From Synergistaceae bacterium UBA5827 (GTDB lineage: Bacteria > Synergistota > Synergistia > Synergistales > 79-D21), in assembly GCA_002432945.1 (NCBI GenBank), contig DJHE01000019.1, forward strand, positions 99,323 to 163,322: 64,000 nucleotides of DNA, read 5' to 3'. Shown piece by piece: positions 54,736 to 62,540 of the stretch. The notes below the pieces were generated by a model, which had not been told where the DNA came from, did no database searches, and was given only the letters and a program-made list of their open reading frames with translations. Numbering within the stretch: position 1 is the first letter of the stretch; each line of letters starts with the position of its first letter. Made by a program: the position numbers and the translations under genes.

Positions 54736-55212
54736 AATGAACTTGCAGTAAGTCACGAGGTCGTCACCGGCCTCGTAGAAATCGGGTATACGCCCGGTTT
54801 CACGAAAACCCGTCCGGAGGTAGAAATGACGCTGCCCTTCGTAATCCTGCCTGCCGGAGGTTTCCACGCGGAGGATTACCCGGCCTGCAAAGGACATTGC
54901 GATCTCTTCAAGATCTTCCAGGATGCGCCTGCCGAACCCCCTCCCCTGGTGTGGTTTCCCGACCACGATCCAGTAGAGGTCCCAAGCCCAGTCCGTCATG
55001 GGGGATCGTCCAAAAACGGCAAAGGCAGCGATGATCCCCCGCTCCCGTCGTTCAACGAAGAGGTATCCCTTTGCAGGATCGGAAAAGGCATCCCTCAGGA
55101 CTTCTTCCAGGATATCCAGCTCGCATCTGCGGAAGGCACCCGTACCTTCCGCCAGGCCGAGGTAGGTCTCCAGGCTATTTCCCGATGGTGAAAGGATGGA
55201 GTCAACAGGCAT
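54730..55212 (-). CDS. GNAT family N-acetyltransferase
   Basis: Acetyl-CoA-dependent transferase of 160 residues. The acetyl-CoA loop is QGRGFGRRIL near residue 83 and RHFYLRTGFRETG follows near 130, both typical of RimI-like GNATs. The ATG at 55210-55212 overlaps the end of the first ATP-grasp gene by 11 bases. Because it is translationally linked to two peptide-ligase-like enzymes, its target is plausibly their amino-acid or dipeptide product, but this is inference. A ribosomal-protein acetyltransferase role is the alternative. Confidence 0.82.
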   Translation of the reverse strand: MPVDSILSPSGNSLETYLGLAEGTGAFRRCELDILEEVLRDAFSDPAKGYLFVERRERGIIAAFAVFGRSPMTDWAWDLYWIVVGKPHQGRGFGRRILEDLEEIAMSFAGRVILRVETSGRQDYEGQRHFYLRTGFRETGRIPDFYEAGDDLVTYCKFIS

Positions 55213-56188
55213 AGGCAAGAATCCTTTCCACAACTTGGGGGTATGAATAGCCGCAGTTCCTCCCCTGGCGTGAAAATCCGCTGTCCTCGTTGATATCAGG
55301 GTTGGGATTGACGTCAAGGACGTAAGGAAAACCTTCCCTTTCACGCAAATCGACCCTGAAGTACCCTCTACACCCGAGTATCTCCCCTGCCCTGCGCGCC
55401 ATATCCACCAACCTTTCCCTGAGGCATGGGGCAATCCCCTCCTCAAGAACCGGCAGGATTTCGCGAAATTCGGCACAGGAAGGATCCCACTTCGAATCGT
55501 AATGGAGGAATGGCACTTTGCCCGAATAACGGGAATAATCGATCATGGAAACACCAAGGACCTCGTAAGGGGGATTCCCCAGAAAGCCTACGTTGAACTC
55601 CCGGCCTGGAATGAACTCCTCCAGGATGATCCCTTTCGGGAACTCGTCCAGTTTTTGGCGGAGGACTTTTTCTAGGCTTCCCTCCTCGCTGACAAGACAA
55701 TCCCTTTCGATGCCCACGCTTCCGTCTTCGAAGCAGGGCTTGATGAAAAGAGGGAAATCCAGCCCGGACCAGGGGTGTCCCTCCAGGTCCCTCAAAAAAA
55801 TCCCGCGCGGAACCGGGATCGAGTTTCTTTCAAGAAGCCTCTTGGCACCTTCCTTATCGAGGCATTTCCCCAGGGTTGTTGAAGGGTTCCCAGTGAAAGG
55901 AACACCCAGGTTCTCAAGCATCCGGGCAAAGGAAATTTCCATGCCGGCATCGCCGCTGAATCCCTCGAACAGGTTGAAAACCCGTGCGGGAAGCCGGGAA
56001 GAGATGACCTCGCGAATCCGGTCAAGACGTGGGAAATCTTCCGCCCTCACGTAAAGTTTCTCTACCGGGACCCCTATGCCGGTAAAAACGGATTCCAGCG
56101 ACTGGGTACACCGGAGCACGTCAAGAACATCCGCGCGCCCTGTCTGCTCCAGCCCTACCGTGATCAGGACACGTCCGGGGTCAGGCAT
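55202..56188 (-). CDS. ATP-grasp ligase, D-Ala-D-Ala ligase-like (first paralogue)
   Basis: A 328-residue ATP-grasp enzyme. It has a Ddl-like N-terminal segment VFNLFEGFSGDAGMEISFA near 70. The ATP-binding part has FPLFIKPCFEDGSVGI near 147 and ILEEFIPGREFNVG near 190. The metal-binding end has VLDVNPNPDINEDSGF near 293. It forms an acylphosphate and joins it to an amine, typically amino acid to amino acid. It is too divergent to call Ddl, and the usual GGxGxE(D/G)G serine loop is altered. ATG start at 56186-56188, overlapping the second paralogue by 8 bases. Confidence 0.85.
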   Translation of the reverse strand: MPDPGRVLITVGLEQTGRADVLDVLRCTQSLESVFTGIGVPVEKLYVRAEDFPRLDRIREVISSRLPARVFNLFEGFSGDAGMEISFARMLENLGVPFTGNPSTTLGKCLDKEGAKRLLERNSIPVPRGIFLRDLEGHPWSGLDFPLFIKPCFEDGSVGIERDCLVSEEGSLEKVLRQKLDEFPKGIILEEFIPGREFNVGFLGNPPYEVLGVSMIDYSRYSGKVPFLHYDSKWDPSCAEFREILPVLEEGIAPCLRERLVDMARRAGEILGCRGYFRVDLREREGFPYVLDVNPNPDINEDSGFSRQGRNCGYSYPQVVERILAYAC

Positions 56189-57221
56189 AACGGCAACCTG
56201 CAGGCAAGGCCAGCCTGCAGCGACTAAAGGCTTCTTCCAGGAGGGTACGGATAAGGGTCGTGTAATCCCCTCCGTTCAGTTCGAAGAGGATCGGGAGATC
56301 CCCAAACTCGGGGTTGAGTCCCGGAAGCGGGTTAACGTCGATGACACGAGGCATTCCGTCACTGTCCAACCGGAGGTCGATCCTGGCCATGTCCCTGAGT
56401 TCAAGGGCCTCATAGGCCTTGATCGCTTCCGTCTCGATCTGCAAACGGACCGATGCGGGCAAGGATTCTCCGTTTTCGTATCGCATGCACTCGCGCCAGT
56501 GCCTTTTTCGTTCGATCGAGTAGAGGAAGTCCTCTTCCGGACCGGTCCCCGGCAGTACCCGCATGATCCCCAGTACCCTCACCTTGAGGGTGCCGGCAAG
56601 GCCTACCGTCACTTCTTCGTTGGGCAAGAAATCTTCGACGATGGCGGGTTCATGGTACCTTTCGAGGATATAACGGACTTTCTCGAGGAGTTTCCTCTCG
56701 TCCGACACTATCGAATCGGCAAAAACCCCTTTGGAGGAACCTTCCCAGCGGGGCTTGACGATGTAGCGCCTTCCCCCTGTGAAAATCCCTTTCAGGGAAT
56801 CCAGTTTTTCGAGCCGGTCGATCATGTGCTGCCCGGGAACGGCAACACCAAGAGAACGGAGAAACTGCCCCGTCGTGTACTTGTCCAGGGTCATGCCGAG
56901 GGCAAGCGAATCGGAGCCCGAGTATGGGATACCCAGGCTTTCGAGAATGCAGGGAACCTGCGCTTCCCTGGAACGCGTCTTCCCGCGGCCTTCGGCGATG
57001 TTCAGCACAAAGTCGGGTTTTGTCCTTGAAAGGGATTCGAGGAAAGTGTCATCCTGGTTGAAGAGGAGGACCTCAAAACCATGGCGCTCGATTTCGGTTT
57101 GCAGGGCCTGGATCGTTTCGAGGGGATCGTACTCCTCCTCGTCTTCTCCGTGCCCGGTCTTGAGATTGAAAGTAATTCCGACTGTCCTGACCGGTAGCAG
57201 CGGGACCTCTTCCTCTTCCAT
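56181..57221 (-). CDS. ATP-grasp ligase, D-Ala-D-Ala ligase-like (second paralogue)
   Basis: A 346-residue ATP-grasp enzyme with the same plan as its neighbour: FVLNIAEGRGKTRSREAQVP near 75, IPYSGSDSLALGMTLDKY, RYIVKPRWEGSSKGV near 160, IVEDFLPNEEVTVG near 200 and VIDVNPLPGLNPEFGD near 313. The pair differ strongly outside these motifs, so this is not a recent duplication. Together they could make a two-step peptide or a modified amino acid. ATG start at 57219-57221; earlier codons are unlikely. A promoter-like TTGATT-N16-CAGAAT lies upstream. It is divergent from the coiled-coil gene. Confidence 0.85.
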   Translation of the reverse strand: MEEEEVPLLPVRTVGITFNLKTGHGEDEEEYDPLETIQALQTEIERHGFEVLLFNQDDTFLESLSRTKPDFVLNIAEGRGKTRSREAQVPCILESLGIPYSGSDSLALGMTLDKYTTGQFLRSLGVAVPGQHMIDRLEKLDSLKGIFTGGRRYIVKPRWEGSSKGVFADSIVSDERKLLEKVRYILERYHEPAIVEDFLPNEEVTVGLAGTLKVRVLGIMRVLPGTGPEEDFLYSIERKRHWRECMRYENGESLPASVRLQIETEAIKAYEALELRDMARIDLRLDSDGMPRVIDVNPLPGLNPEFGDLPILFELNGGDYTTLIRTLLEEAFSRCRLALPAGCRYA

Positions 57222-57261
57222 CCTTTTTCCCCCCAATAATCGCTTGATCGATTTTGCGCTT

Positions 57262-57289
57262 ATTCTGACATTCCAGCGGAGGAAATCAA
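57262..57289 (-). promoter_or_regulatory. Candidate promoter of the ATP-grasp/GNAT cassette
   Basis: On the minus strand, TTGATT (57284-57289) and CAGAAT (57262-57267) are spaced by 16 bases and lie 41 bases before the start of the second ATP-grasp gene. The boxes match only in part. Confidence 0.45.
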
Positions 57290-57347
57290 GAGGCCTGCAA
57301 CAATTGGTCTCTTCGGTTGAAACGAGACAGCCTCGCGCAGGGATGCT

Positions 57348-57857
57348 ATGATGTCACCCGGGGTGATAAGGCTGGCTTTCACGCTGATGCGCCATAACGC
57401 CCGGGCCAGGATCGGCCCCTTGCTCGCCGCCCTGGCAGTTATATTGGCCGCAAACGTTGCTGTTCGTGCGTGGCGAACCTTTGAACAGGCGGAGACAAAG
57501 CGGGGCTACGAACGCCTTTCGGCAGAAGCGGAAATTCTTGCTTCCCGGTTATCTTTCCTGGAGGAGACTCTTTCGGGGCTTGAGAGAGAATTGGAGGCAA
57601 AACGCCTCCTTATCGAAAAACTGGACGTTGAAATAAGGGAAACATCCGGCAAGGTCCGTCTTGAAGCCCTTGCCAGGAGAGAGTCCGTCGCGAAGCTTTA
57701 TAATTTCCAGGCTGAAGACTACCAGGAAACCTACCGAAAATACGAAGGGGAAGTCGCCAATCTCAGGGACATGTACAAATCCCTGAACAAGTTAGCTGAC
57801 GAACTGGACCTGCCGTTCCGGGAAATCACGATGAAAGCCAGGGAAAAAAACCCTTGA
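57348..57857 (+). CDS. Membrane-anchored coiled-coil protein, unknown
   Basis: A 169-residue protein with one N-terminal membrane segment (about 22-41, GPLLAALAVILAANVAV). A long heptad-rich helical region follows, LSFLEETLSGLERELEAKRLLIEKLD around 68-95, with a second helix around 130-155. The plan resembles FtsL/FtsB- or DivIC-like bitopic proteins, but no family motif supports that. Two consecutive ATG codons (57348 and 57351) are possible starts. It precedes the zinc-ribbon gene by 29 bases and is probably co-transcribed with it. Confidence 0.7.
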   Translation: MMSPGVIRLAFTLMRHNARARIGPLLAALAVILAANVAVRAWRTFEQAETKRGYERLSAEAEILASRLSFLEETLSGLERELEAKRLLIEKLDVEIRETSGKVRLEALARRESVAKLYNFQAEDYQETYRKYEGEVANLRDMYKSLNKLADELDLPFREITMKAREKNP

Positions 57858-57886
57858 AGGCAACCCGACTTGAAGGGAGGCAAGGG

Positions 57887-58123
57887 ATGAAGCCCGAACT
57901 TAAGCAACTGGACCTTTTTTCCCAGGACATCCCGCAGGACCTCCCGGGCATAGCCGCGTCCCCAAAAGAGAAACCAGCACCTGTCCAGCGAAAAGAGGCT
58001 TCACCAGGCGGAACCGAGTTGAAATCTATCCAGTGCACACGCTGCGGTGAATGGCTTTGCGATGCCCTTCCAGGGGCAAAGGCCTACTGCCCCAGGTGCC
58101 GGGTCTGGTCAGGTTCCAATTGA
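57887..58123 (+). CDS. Small C-terminal zinc-ribbon protein, unknown
   Basis: A 78-residue protein with a disordered, Pro/Gln/Lys-rich first half and a C-terminal zinc ribbon: CTRCGEW and CPRC separated by about 14 residues. The ATG at 57887 has GGGAGG six bases before it; a TTG eleven codons earlier overlaps the previous gene. The N-terminal segment QLDLFSQDIPQDL looks like a short linear motif that could bind a partner such as a sliding clamp (QLDLF resembles the QLxLF clamp-binding consensus). That reading is inference. Confidence 0.65.
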   Translation: MKPELKQLDLFSQDIPQDLPGIAASPKEKPAPVQRKEASPGGTELKSIQCTRCGEWLCDALPGAKAYCPRCRVWSGSN

Positions 58124-58168
58124 AAACCTCGCCCCTGTCCCGCGTACTTGGGTAGGACTTAATGGTGA

Positions 58169-58197
58169 TTGAACGCATTAAAGTTTTCTGGTATAAT
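58169..58197 (+). promoter_or_regulatory. Extended -10 sigma-70 promoter of the YerC/TrpR gene
   Basis: TTGAAC (58169-58174), a 17-base spacer ending in TGG, and a perfect TATAAT (58192-58197) give an extended -10 promoter. The ribosome-binding site follows about 25 bases later. Confidence 0.8.
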
Positions 58198-58234
58198 TAC
58201 GCACCGAAACCTTGAAAGATTTTTAAAGGAGTTG

Positions 58235-58546
58235 ATGAGCGTGTCCGAAAAGTGGAAAGACCGCCTGACCGATCAGCTCTGCAAAGCCTTGCTCTCTCTC
58301 GATTCGGAGGAGGAGGCTTATCGTTTCCTCGAAGATGTGGCAACGATCGGGGAGATCATCGCTTTCGCACAGCGCCTTGAAGTGGCCCGCCTTCTCTATG
58401 AAGGGAACAACTACCCGCAGGTCGTCCAGAAAACCGGGGCCAGCACGGCGACCATCAGCCGTGCAAAAAATCTCATCGAACATGGTGCAGACGGTTTTAC
58501 GCTCGTCCTGGAACGGATCGGGAAAAAGGAAGAAGGAAAGGCCTAG
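58235..58546 (+). CDS. YerC/YecD family TrpR-related repressor
   Basis: A 103-residue DNA-binding protein of the Trp repressor superfamily. The helix-turn-helix is ATIGEIIAFAQRLEVARLLYEG followed by TGASTATISRAKN, the recognition helix typical of YerC/YecD. The regulated genes in this family are not established here; tryptophan operator sites were not seen. Start choice is between the ATG at 58235 (three bases after GGAG) and a GTG at 58241 (nine bases after it). It is a single-gene unit with its own promoter and terminator. Confidence 0.88.
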   Translation: MSVSEKWKDRLTDQLCKALLSLDSEEEAYRFLEDVATIGEIIAFAQRLEVARLLYEGNNYPQVVQKTGASTATISRAKNLIEHGADGFTLVLERIGKKEEGKA

Positions 58547-58562
58547 AGTACCCGTTTTTGCC

Positions 58563-58600
58563 AAGGCCGATGCGCTTGCTTGCGCATCGGCCTTTTTTTT
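58563..58600 (+). terminator. Intrinsic terminator after the YerC gene
   Basis: A perfect 13-bp inverted repeat (58563-58575 with 58582-58594) has a six-base loop and a run of eight T residues (58593-58600). It lies in the 52-base gap between the convergent YerC and Rrf2 genes and may also serve Rrf2 weakly. Confidence 0.92.
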
Positions 58601-59000
58601 AAGGATTAAGGTCGCTCAATCGCTTGTTGCGCAAATAATCGACAAATTCCCGTTTCATCTTTCCCAGGAGTCCTTCGAAAAGGCATTTTTCAAAGGGACA
58701 CTTCCCGCAATCGAGAAGACACGGCTCAATACTGGGCTCGCCTTCGATAAGCCGATAGACATCGTAAAGGGTGATATCCCCGGGGTCCTTCGCCAGGATG
58801 AACCCTCCCCCCGGGCCTCTCGACGAATAGACAAGCCCCCCCTTGGACAGGCGCTGGAAAACTTTGGCCATGTGAGCCTCCGAGACCCCAATCTCTTCAG
58901 CCATCTCCCGGACACTCAGGCGTCCTCCCCTGGAAACCAAAAGCCCCAATCCATGGAAAGCCAGGGAAACCGCTTCAGAAACCTGGACGACTTCAGACAT
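58599..59000 (-). CDS. Rrf2 family transcriptional regulator with four-cysteine motif
   Basis: A 133-residue winged-helix regulator. The DNA-binding part has LSVREMAEEIGVSEAHMAKVFQRL near 29-52, and the wing is SSRGPGGGFIL. The effector region holds cysteines spaced C-x3-C-x2-C-x4-C in PCLLDCGKCPFEKC, which fits an Fe-S cluster site as in IscR or NsrR-like proteins. The ATG at 58998-59000 is preceded by GGAGGGG. It is divergent from livK and may sense iron-sulfur or redox state. Its autoregulation and control of liv are inference. Confidence 0.88.
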   Translation of the reverse strand: MSEVVQVSEAVSLAFHGLGLLVSRGGRLSVREMAEEIGVSEAHMAKVFQRLSKGGLVYSSRGPGGGFILAKDPGDITLYDVYRLIEGEPSIEPCLLDCGKCPFEKCLFEGLLGKMKREFVDYLRNKRLSDLNP

Positions 59001-59036
59001 TTCTTCCATCCCCTCCGGGTTTCGGATATTTAGGTT

Positions 59037-59065
59037 ATTTGATGCCATTATTCCTTAAATGTCAA
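59037..59065 (-). promoter_or_regulatory. Sigma-70 promoter of the Rrf2 regulator
   Basis: A perfect TTGACA (59060-59065) and TCAAAT (59037-59042) are spaced by 17 bases on the minus strand. The start would be about 30 bases before the Rrf2 ATG. Confidence 0.65.
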
Positions 59066-59208
59066 GTCCGTTAAAATTTTCCGGGGAAATGGAACGTGCC
59101 TCTTTTAACTAACCTAACTTATTTAAGACAATACCCGATTGTTCATTGACGGAACCGTTATTCTAAAATCTTTTCTTATAAGTCTTTGTTATGGCTTATC
59201 GAATTCCC

Positions 59209-59238
59209 TTGACTCTCCCCCTCTTATTTGTTTTAAAT
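59209..59238 (+). promoter_or_regulatory. Candidate promoter of livK
   Basis: TTGACT (59209-59214) and TTAAAT (59233-59238) are spaced by 18 bases and lie 80 bases before the livK start. A second TTGACG at 59147 has no matching -10 box. Confidence 0.5.
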
Positions 59239-59318
59239 TAGGCTGGGTGCAATTGCCGGATGAAGCCCTTCCTGCCGTTGCTCCGCGATTACAAACATTT
59301 TTGGGAGGGATGGGAGTT

Positions 59319-60578
59319 ATGCAGAATCGAAAGTTCCTGGCCATCGTTTCGCTGCTCGTTTTCGCCCTGGTCCTCTCCGCAAGCTGCGCGCTTGCTGCGG
59401 AGAAAGTCCTGAAGATCGGTGTGCTCTTCCCGCTAACCGGCCCCTGCGCCACTGCGGGACAGCGCTGCGTAGCCGCTGTCGAAACAGCGGCCGAGGTGAT
59501 CAACAACAAGCACCCCGAACTGGATGTCCCCCTCGCCAAGCAGGAAGGCATCCTCAAGGGAACAAAGATACAGCTGGTCGTCGCGGACACCCAGGGAAAG
59601 CCGGACGTCGCGAAGTCCGAAGCCGAGAGGCTCGTTAACCAGGAAGGTGTTTACACCATCATCGGTTCCTACAACAGTTCCGCCTCCAAGCCCGCCTCCG
59701 CCGTGACGGAGCGCTCGAAGAAAATTTTCATGTGCGGCTGCTCAAGCTCCGCTGCACTGACTGACCGGGGCTTCAACTATTTCTTCCGGCTTGCACCGAC
59801 CGACAAGACTGAATCCCACGAATTCGTCGAATACATCGGATGGCTGAACAAGAACCAGAAAGCCGGCATCAAGACAATCGGTCTCATTTATGAAAACACC
59901 GAGTTCGGCAAGCACGCCGCCGACGAAGGCAAAGCCGCAGCAAAGGCTGCCGGCTTCGAAGTCGTGGTCGACGTTCCCTTCAACCCAGGTGCCACGAACC
60001 TGAACAGCGAAGTCCAAACCCTCAAGGCAAAGAACCCGGACGCCGTTTTCGGGGCCTGCCTCGGCGGAGACTACACCCTCTGGGTCCGGACGATGAAGCA
60101 GATGAACTGGCTGCCGAAGGTCGCCCTCAACTACTGCACGGGATACCAGGACCCGAAAATCGCCCAGCAGCTGGCCGCAGACGGGAATTTCTTCATGGGC
60201 GGCACGGGCTACTCCCCGGAGATCGGCGCGAAATACATGAAGAAAGTCGCCGCCGTCGAGAAGATCTACACCAAGAAAGTCGGCGTCCCCTTTGACAGCG
60301 ATTCCATCCAGGAAGCCGTCGCCCTCTTTATCCTGGCCCAGGCCATCGAGAAAGCGGGTACCCTTGATGTCGAAAAGGTGGCCGACGTGCTTCGCACGAC
60401 AACCTTCGACTCCCCGCTTTCCCTCGGCGGCAAGGTTGCTTTCGGCCCGGGCGGGCAGAACATGAAAGCGACCAGCATCATTACCCAGCTTCACGACGGG
60501 AAATACATGCCGGTGTACCCGACAAGCTACGCGGAGATCAAGGCAACCGTTCCCATGACACCGTGGGATAAGCGCTAA
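59319..60578 (+). CDS. livK: Branched-chain amino-acid ABC transporter, substrate-binding protein
   Basis: Periplasmic solute-binding protein of the HAAT importer. The 419 residues begin with a signal peptide (MQNRKF, hydrophobic core to about 24) likely cut at ALA-AEK. There is no proper lipobox before the cysteine, so it is probably soluble in the periplasm. The mature part opens KIGVLFPLTGPCATAG and has the type I binding fold, with SEAERLVNQEGVYTIIG near 105 and TIGLIYENTEFG near 180. The ligand may be leucine/isoleucine/valine or other amides. ATG at 59319 follows GGGAGGGATGGGAG. A hairpin after it separates it from livHMGF. Confidence 0.93.
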   Translation: MQNRKFLAIVSLLVFALVLSASCALAAEKVLKIGVLFPLTGPCATAGQRCVAAVETAAEVINNKHPELDVPLAKQEGILKGTKIQLVVADTQGKPDVAKSEAERLVNQEGVYTIIGSYNSSASKPASAVTERSKKIFMCGCSSSAALTDRGFNYFFRLAPTDKTESHEFVEYIGWLNKNQKAGIKTIGLIYENTEFGKHAADEGKAAAKAAGFEVVVDVPFNPGATNLNSEVQTLKAKNPDAVFGACLGGDYTLWVRTMKQMNWLPKVALNYCTGYQDPKIAQQLAADGNFFMGGTGYSPEIGAKYMKKVAAVEKIYTKKVGVPFDSDSIQEAVALFILAQAIEKAGTLDVEKVADVLRTTTFDSPLSLGGKVAFGPGGQNMKATSIITQLHDGKYMPVYPTSYAEIKATVPMTPWDKR

Positions 60579-60605
60579 TCCGCCTGGTCCGGAAAACATT
60601 TTCCC

Positions 60606-60637
60606 GGGGCGGGGGTATTCATGCCCCCGCCCCTTTT
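60606..60637 (+). terminator. Intercistronic hairpin between livK and livH
   Basis: GGGGCGGGGG (60606-60615) and CCCCCGCCCC (60624-60633) form a 10-bp GC stem followed by TTTT. It probably acts as a partial terminator that keeps the binding protein in excess over the membrane subunits. Confidence 0.7.
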
Positions 60638-60668
60638 AACTTGACCCGTTCCGTTAGGAGGATCTCGC

Positions 60669-61529
60669 ATGAGCACGTTTGTGCAGGTAATGCTGGATGG
60701 GCTCCTGGCCGGAATGCTCTACGCCCTCGTGGCTGCAGGACTGAGCCTGATCTGGGGGGTCATGGACGTCATCAATTTCGCCCACGGCGAATTTCTCATG
60801 GTGGCCATGTACCTGAGCTACTGGCTGGGATTCCTGGCCCACGTCGACCCGATCGTTTCCTGGGTCGCCTCGGGAGCCTTTGTTTTCATTCTCGGGGCAC
60901 TAACCTATCGCTTCATCGTGTCACGCTGCATCGGCAAGGCGGCCATGGCTCCCCTACTGGCCACCTTCGGCCTGTCTATGTTCCTGAAGAATTTTTGCCT
61001 GAACCGTTTTTCCCCAAATTTCAGGATTTTACAGACCACTGTTCTCGAGGGTAAGAAAATTATCCTGGGCGACATCGTGATCGGCCTTCCCCAACTTGTT
61101 ACCGGCCTGTTTTCACTTGCGATCCTTTTTGCCCTCTATTTCCTAATGAAAAAAACGCGACTCGGCTGGGCAATCCAGGCCACGGCCATGGATCGGGAGG
61201 CCGCCGAACTCATGGGCATCAACACGGACCGGATCTACCTCCTGGTCTTCGGACTCGGGGGGGCCTGTGTCGGGATCGCCGGAGGACTGCTGACTTCGTA
61301 CCTCGCCGTCCATCCCGAAGTCGGCGCCCTGTTCGGCCTTATCGCCTTCCTTATCGTCGCAATGGGCGGTTTCGGAAGCATCCCCGGAGCATTGGCGGCA
61401 GCAATCCTTATCGGCCTGGTCGAAGCCCTGGCTGGATTCTATATCGCTCCGGTCTTCAAGTATGTCGCCGTCTTCGCCATGTACCTGGCGGTCATCATGA
61501 TCAGGCCCAAGGGCCTGTTCGGGTGGTGA
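60669..61529 (+). CDS. livH: Branched-chain amino-acid ABC transporter permease LivH
   Basis: Inner-membrane permease of 286 residues and about eight helices. The opening ALVAAGLSLIWGVMDVINFAHGEFLM is the LivH signature and TAMDREAAELMGIN near 175 is the cytoplasmic coupling loop contacting the ATPases. ATG at 60669 has TAGGAGG nine bases before it. It forms the channel with LivM, and its stop is five bases before the livM ATG. Confidence 0.96.
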   Translation: MSTFVQVMLDGLLAGMLYALVAAGLSLIWGVMDVINFAHGEFLMVAMYLSYWLGFLAHVDPIVSWVASGAFVFILGALTYRFIVSRCIGKAAMAPLLATFGLSMFLKNFCLNRFSPNFRILQTTVLEGKKIILGDIVIGLPQLVTGLFSLAILFALYFLMKKTRLGWAIQATAMDREAAELMGINTDRIYLLVFGLGGACVGIAGGLLTSYLAVHPEVGALFGLIAFLIVAMGGFGSIPGALAAAILIGLVEALAGFYIAPVFKYVAVFAMYLAVIMIRPKGLFGW

Positions 61530-61534
61530 GGATC

Positions 61535-62539
61535 ATGAAGACACGGAAATTTGAGCAAAAGGACTTTCTCTGGATCGGGCTGGTCTGCATGCTTGCCGCC
61601 CTCCCCCTTGTCCCAGGCCTGATCGGGAACTCCTTCCGCGCCCATGTCCTGATCCTCATCCTGCTCTACGCGAGCATGGCACAATCATGGAACATCGTCA
61701 GCGGCTACGCAGGCCAAGTTTCTTTCGGCCACTCAGTCTTTTTCGGGATCGGGGCCTACGGAGCGGGAATGGCCGTGGTCACCTACGGGCTAACCCCGTG
61801 GCCGGGCTTCCTTGCCGGTGCCGTCCTCGCCGCGGTTGTTTCCGTCCTCATCAGCTACCCGTGTTTCAAGCTGAAGGGACATTATTTTGCGATCGCGACC
61901 TTCGCCATCGTTGAGATTTTCAACCGCCTCTTCATGGTCTGGGATTGGGTCGGCGGGGCCTTGGGCCTGGATTACCCGATCCTGCCCGACGGATGGAAAA
62001 ACTTCGTCTGGTCCGAGACGAAGGTCGGGTTCTTCTATGGGGCGCTGGCCCTTTTCGTCTTGATTTTCGGCATCGTCCGCTGGATCGAAACCCACCGTCT
62101 CGGCTATTACCTCAGGGCCGTCCGGGAAGGGCAGGAAACTGCGGAATCCCTGGGCGTGAACAGCTCGGCCGTAAAGATTTCCGCCATGGCCTTCTCGGCT
62201 TTCCTGGCCGCACTTTGCGGCGGGTTCTTCGTGCAGTACAACTACCGCGTCGATCCTCCCATGGTCATGTCCCTGGACATGTCCATGAAATTCGTGCTCA
62301 TCACGATCCTCGGAGGAGTGGGAAACTTCTGGGGCCCCCTCCTGGGCGCGGCGATACTGATCCCCCTCCAGGAGTACTCCCGGGCCTACCTGACAGCCCT
62401 GGGAAGCGGCGTCGACCTGGTCATTTTCGGAATCATCATCATGCTGATGATGATCAAGCAACCCAAGGGAATCATGGGAATCCTTCAGGACCTCGGCCTC
62501 GGGGCCAAGGAAAGGAAACGGGAAGGGGAGGCAGACTGA
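61535..62539 (+). CDS. livM: Branched-chain amino-acid ABC transporter permease LivM
   Basis: Second permease subunit, 334 residues, about ten helices. SGYAGQVSFGHSVFFGIGAY near 55-75 and the coupling loop REGQETAESLGVN near 200 are typical of LivM. The ATG at 61535 has GGTGAGG just upstream; GTG codons at 61523 and 61526 inside the livH end are less likely. It is followed by livG after one base. Confidence 0.95.
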   Translation: MKTRKFEQKDFLWIGLVCMLAALPLVPGLIGNSFRAHVLILILLYASMAQSWNIVSGYAGQVSFGHSVFFGIGAYGAGMAVVTYGLTPWPGFLAGAVLAAVVSVLISYPCFKLKGHYFAIATFAIVEIFNRLFMVWDWVGGALGLDYPILPDGWKNFVWSETKVGFFYGALALFVLIFGIVRWIETHRLGYYLRAVREGQETAESLGVNSSAVKISAMAFSAFLAALCGGFFVQYNYRVDPPMVMSLDMSMKFVLITILGGVGNFWGPLLGAAILIPLQEYSRAYLTALGSGVDLVIFGIIIMLMMIKQPKGIMGILQDLGLGAKERKREGEAD

Positions 62540-62540
62540 G

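Larger units (their letters stand above)
59001..59318. other. 318-base intergenic region between Rrf2 and livK
   Basis: This is the only spacer above 300 bases. It is AT-rich against its surroundings. It contains the Rrf2 promoter on the minus strand, at least one promoter-like element for livK on the plus strand, and several T/A-rich stretches without a perfect palindrome. The open frame running into livK from 59139 is rejected as coding because it lacks a ribosome-binding site and a signal peptide at its start. Confidence 0.7.

Noticed and set aside
59139..59318. N-terminal extension of livK by 60 codons
   Set aside because: The proper signal peptide begins at 59319 behind a good ribosome-binding site; the extension would bury it and overlaps promoter sequence.
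59319..59405. Lipoprotein signal in livK
   Set aside because: The cysteine of LSASC is not preceded by a valid lipobox (serine at -3), while ALA-AEK fits ordinary signal peptidase cleavage.
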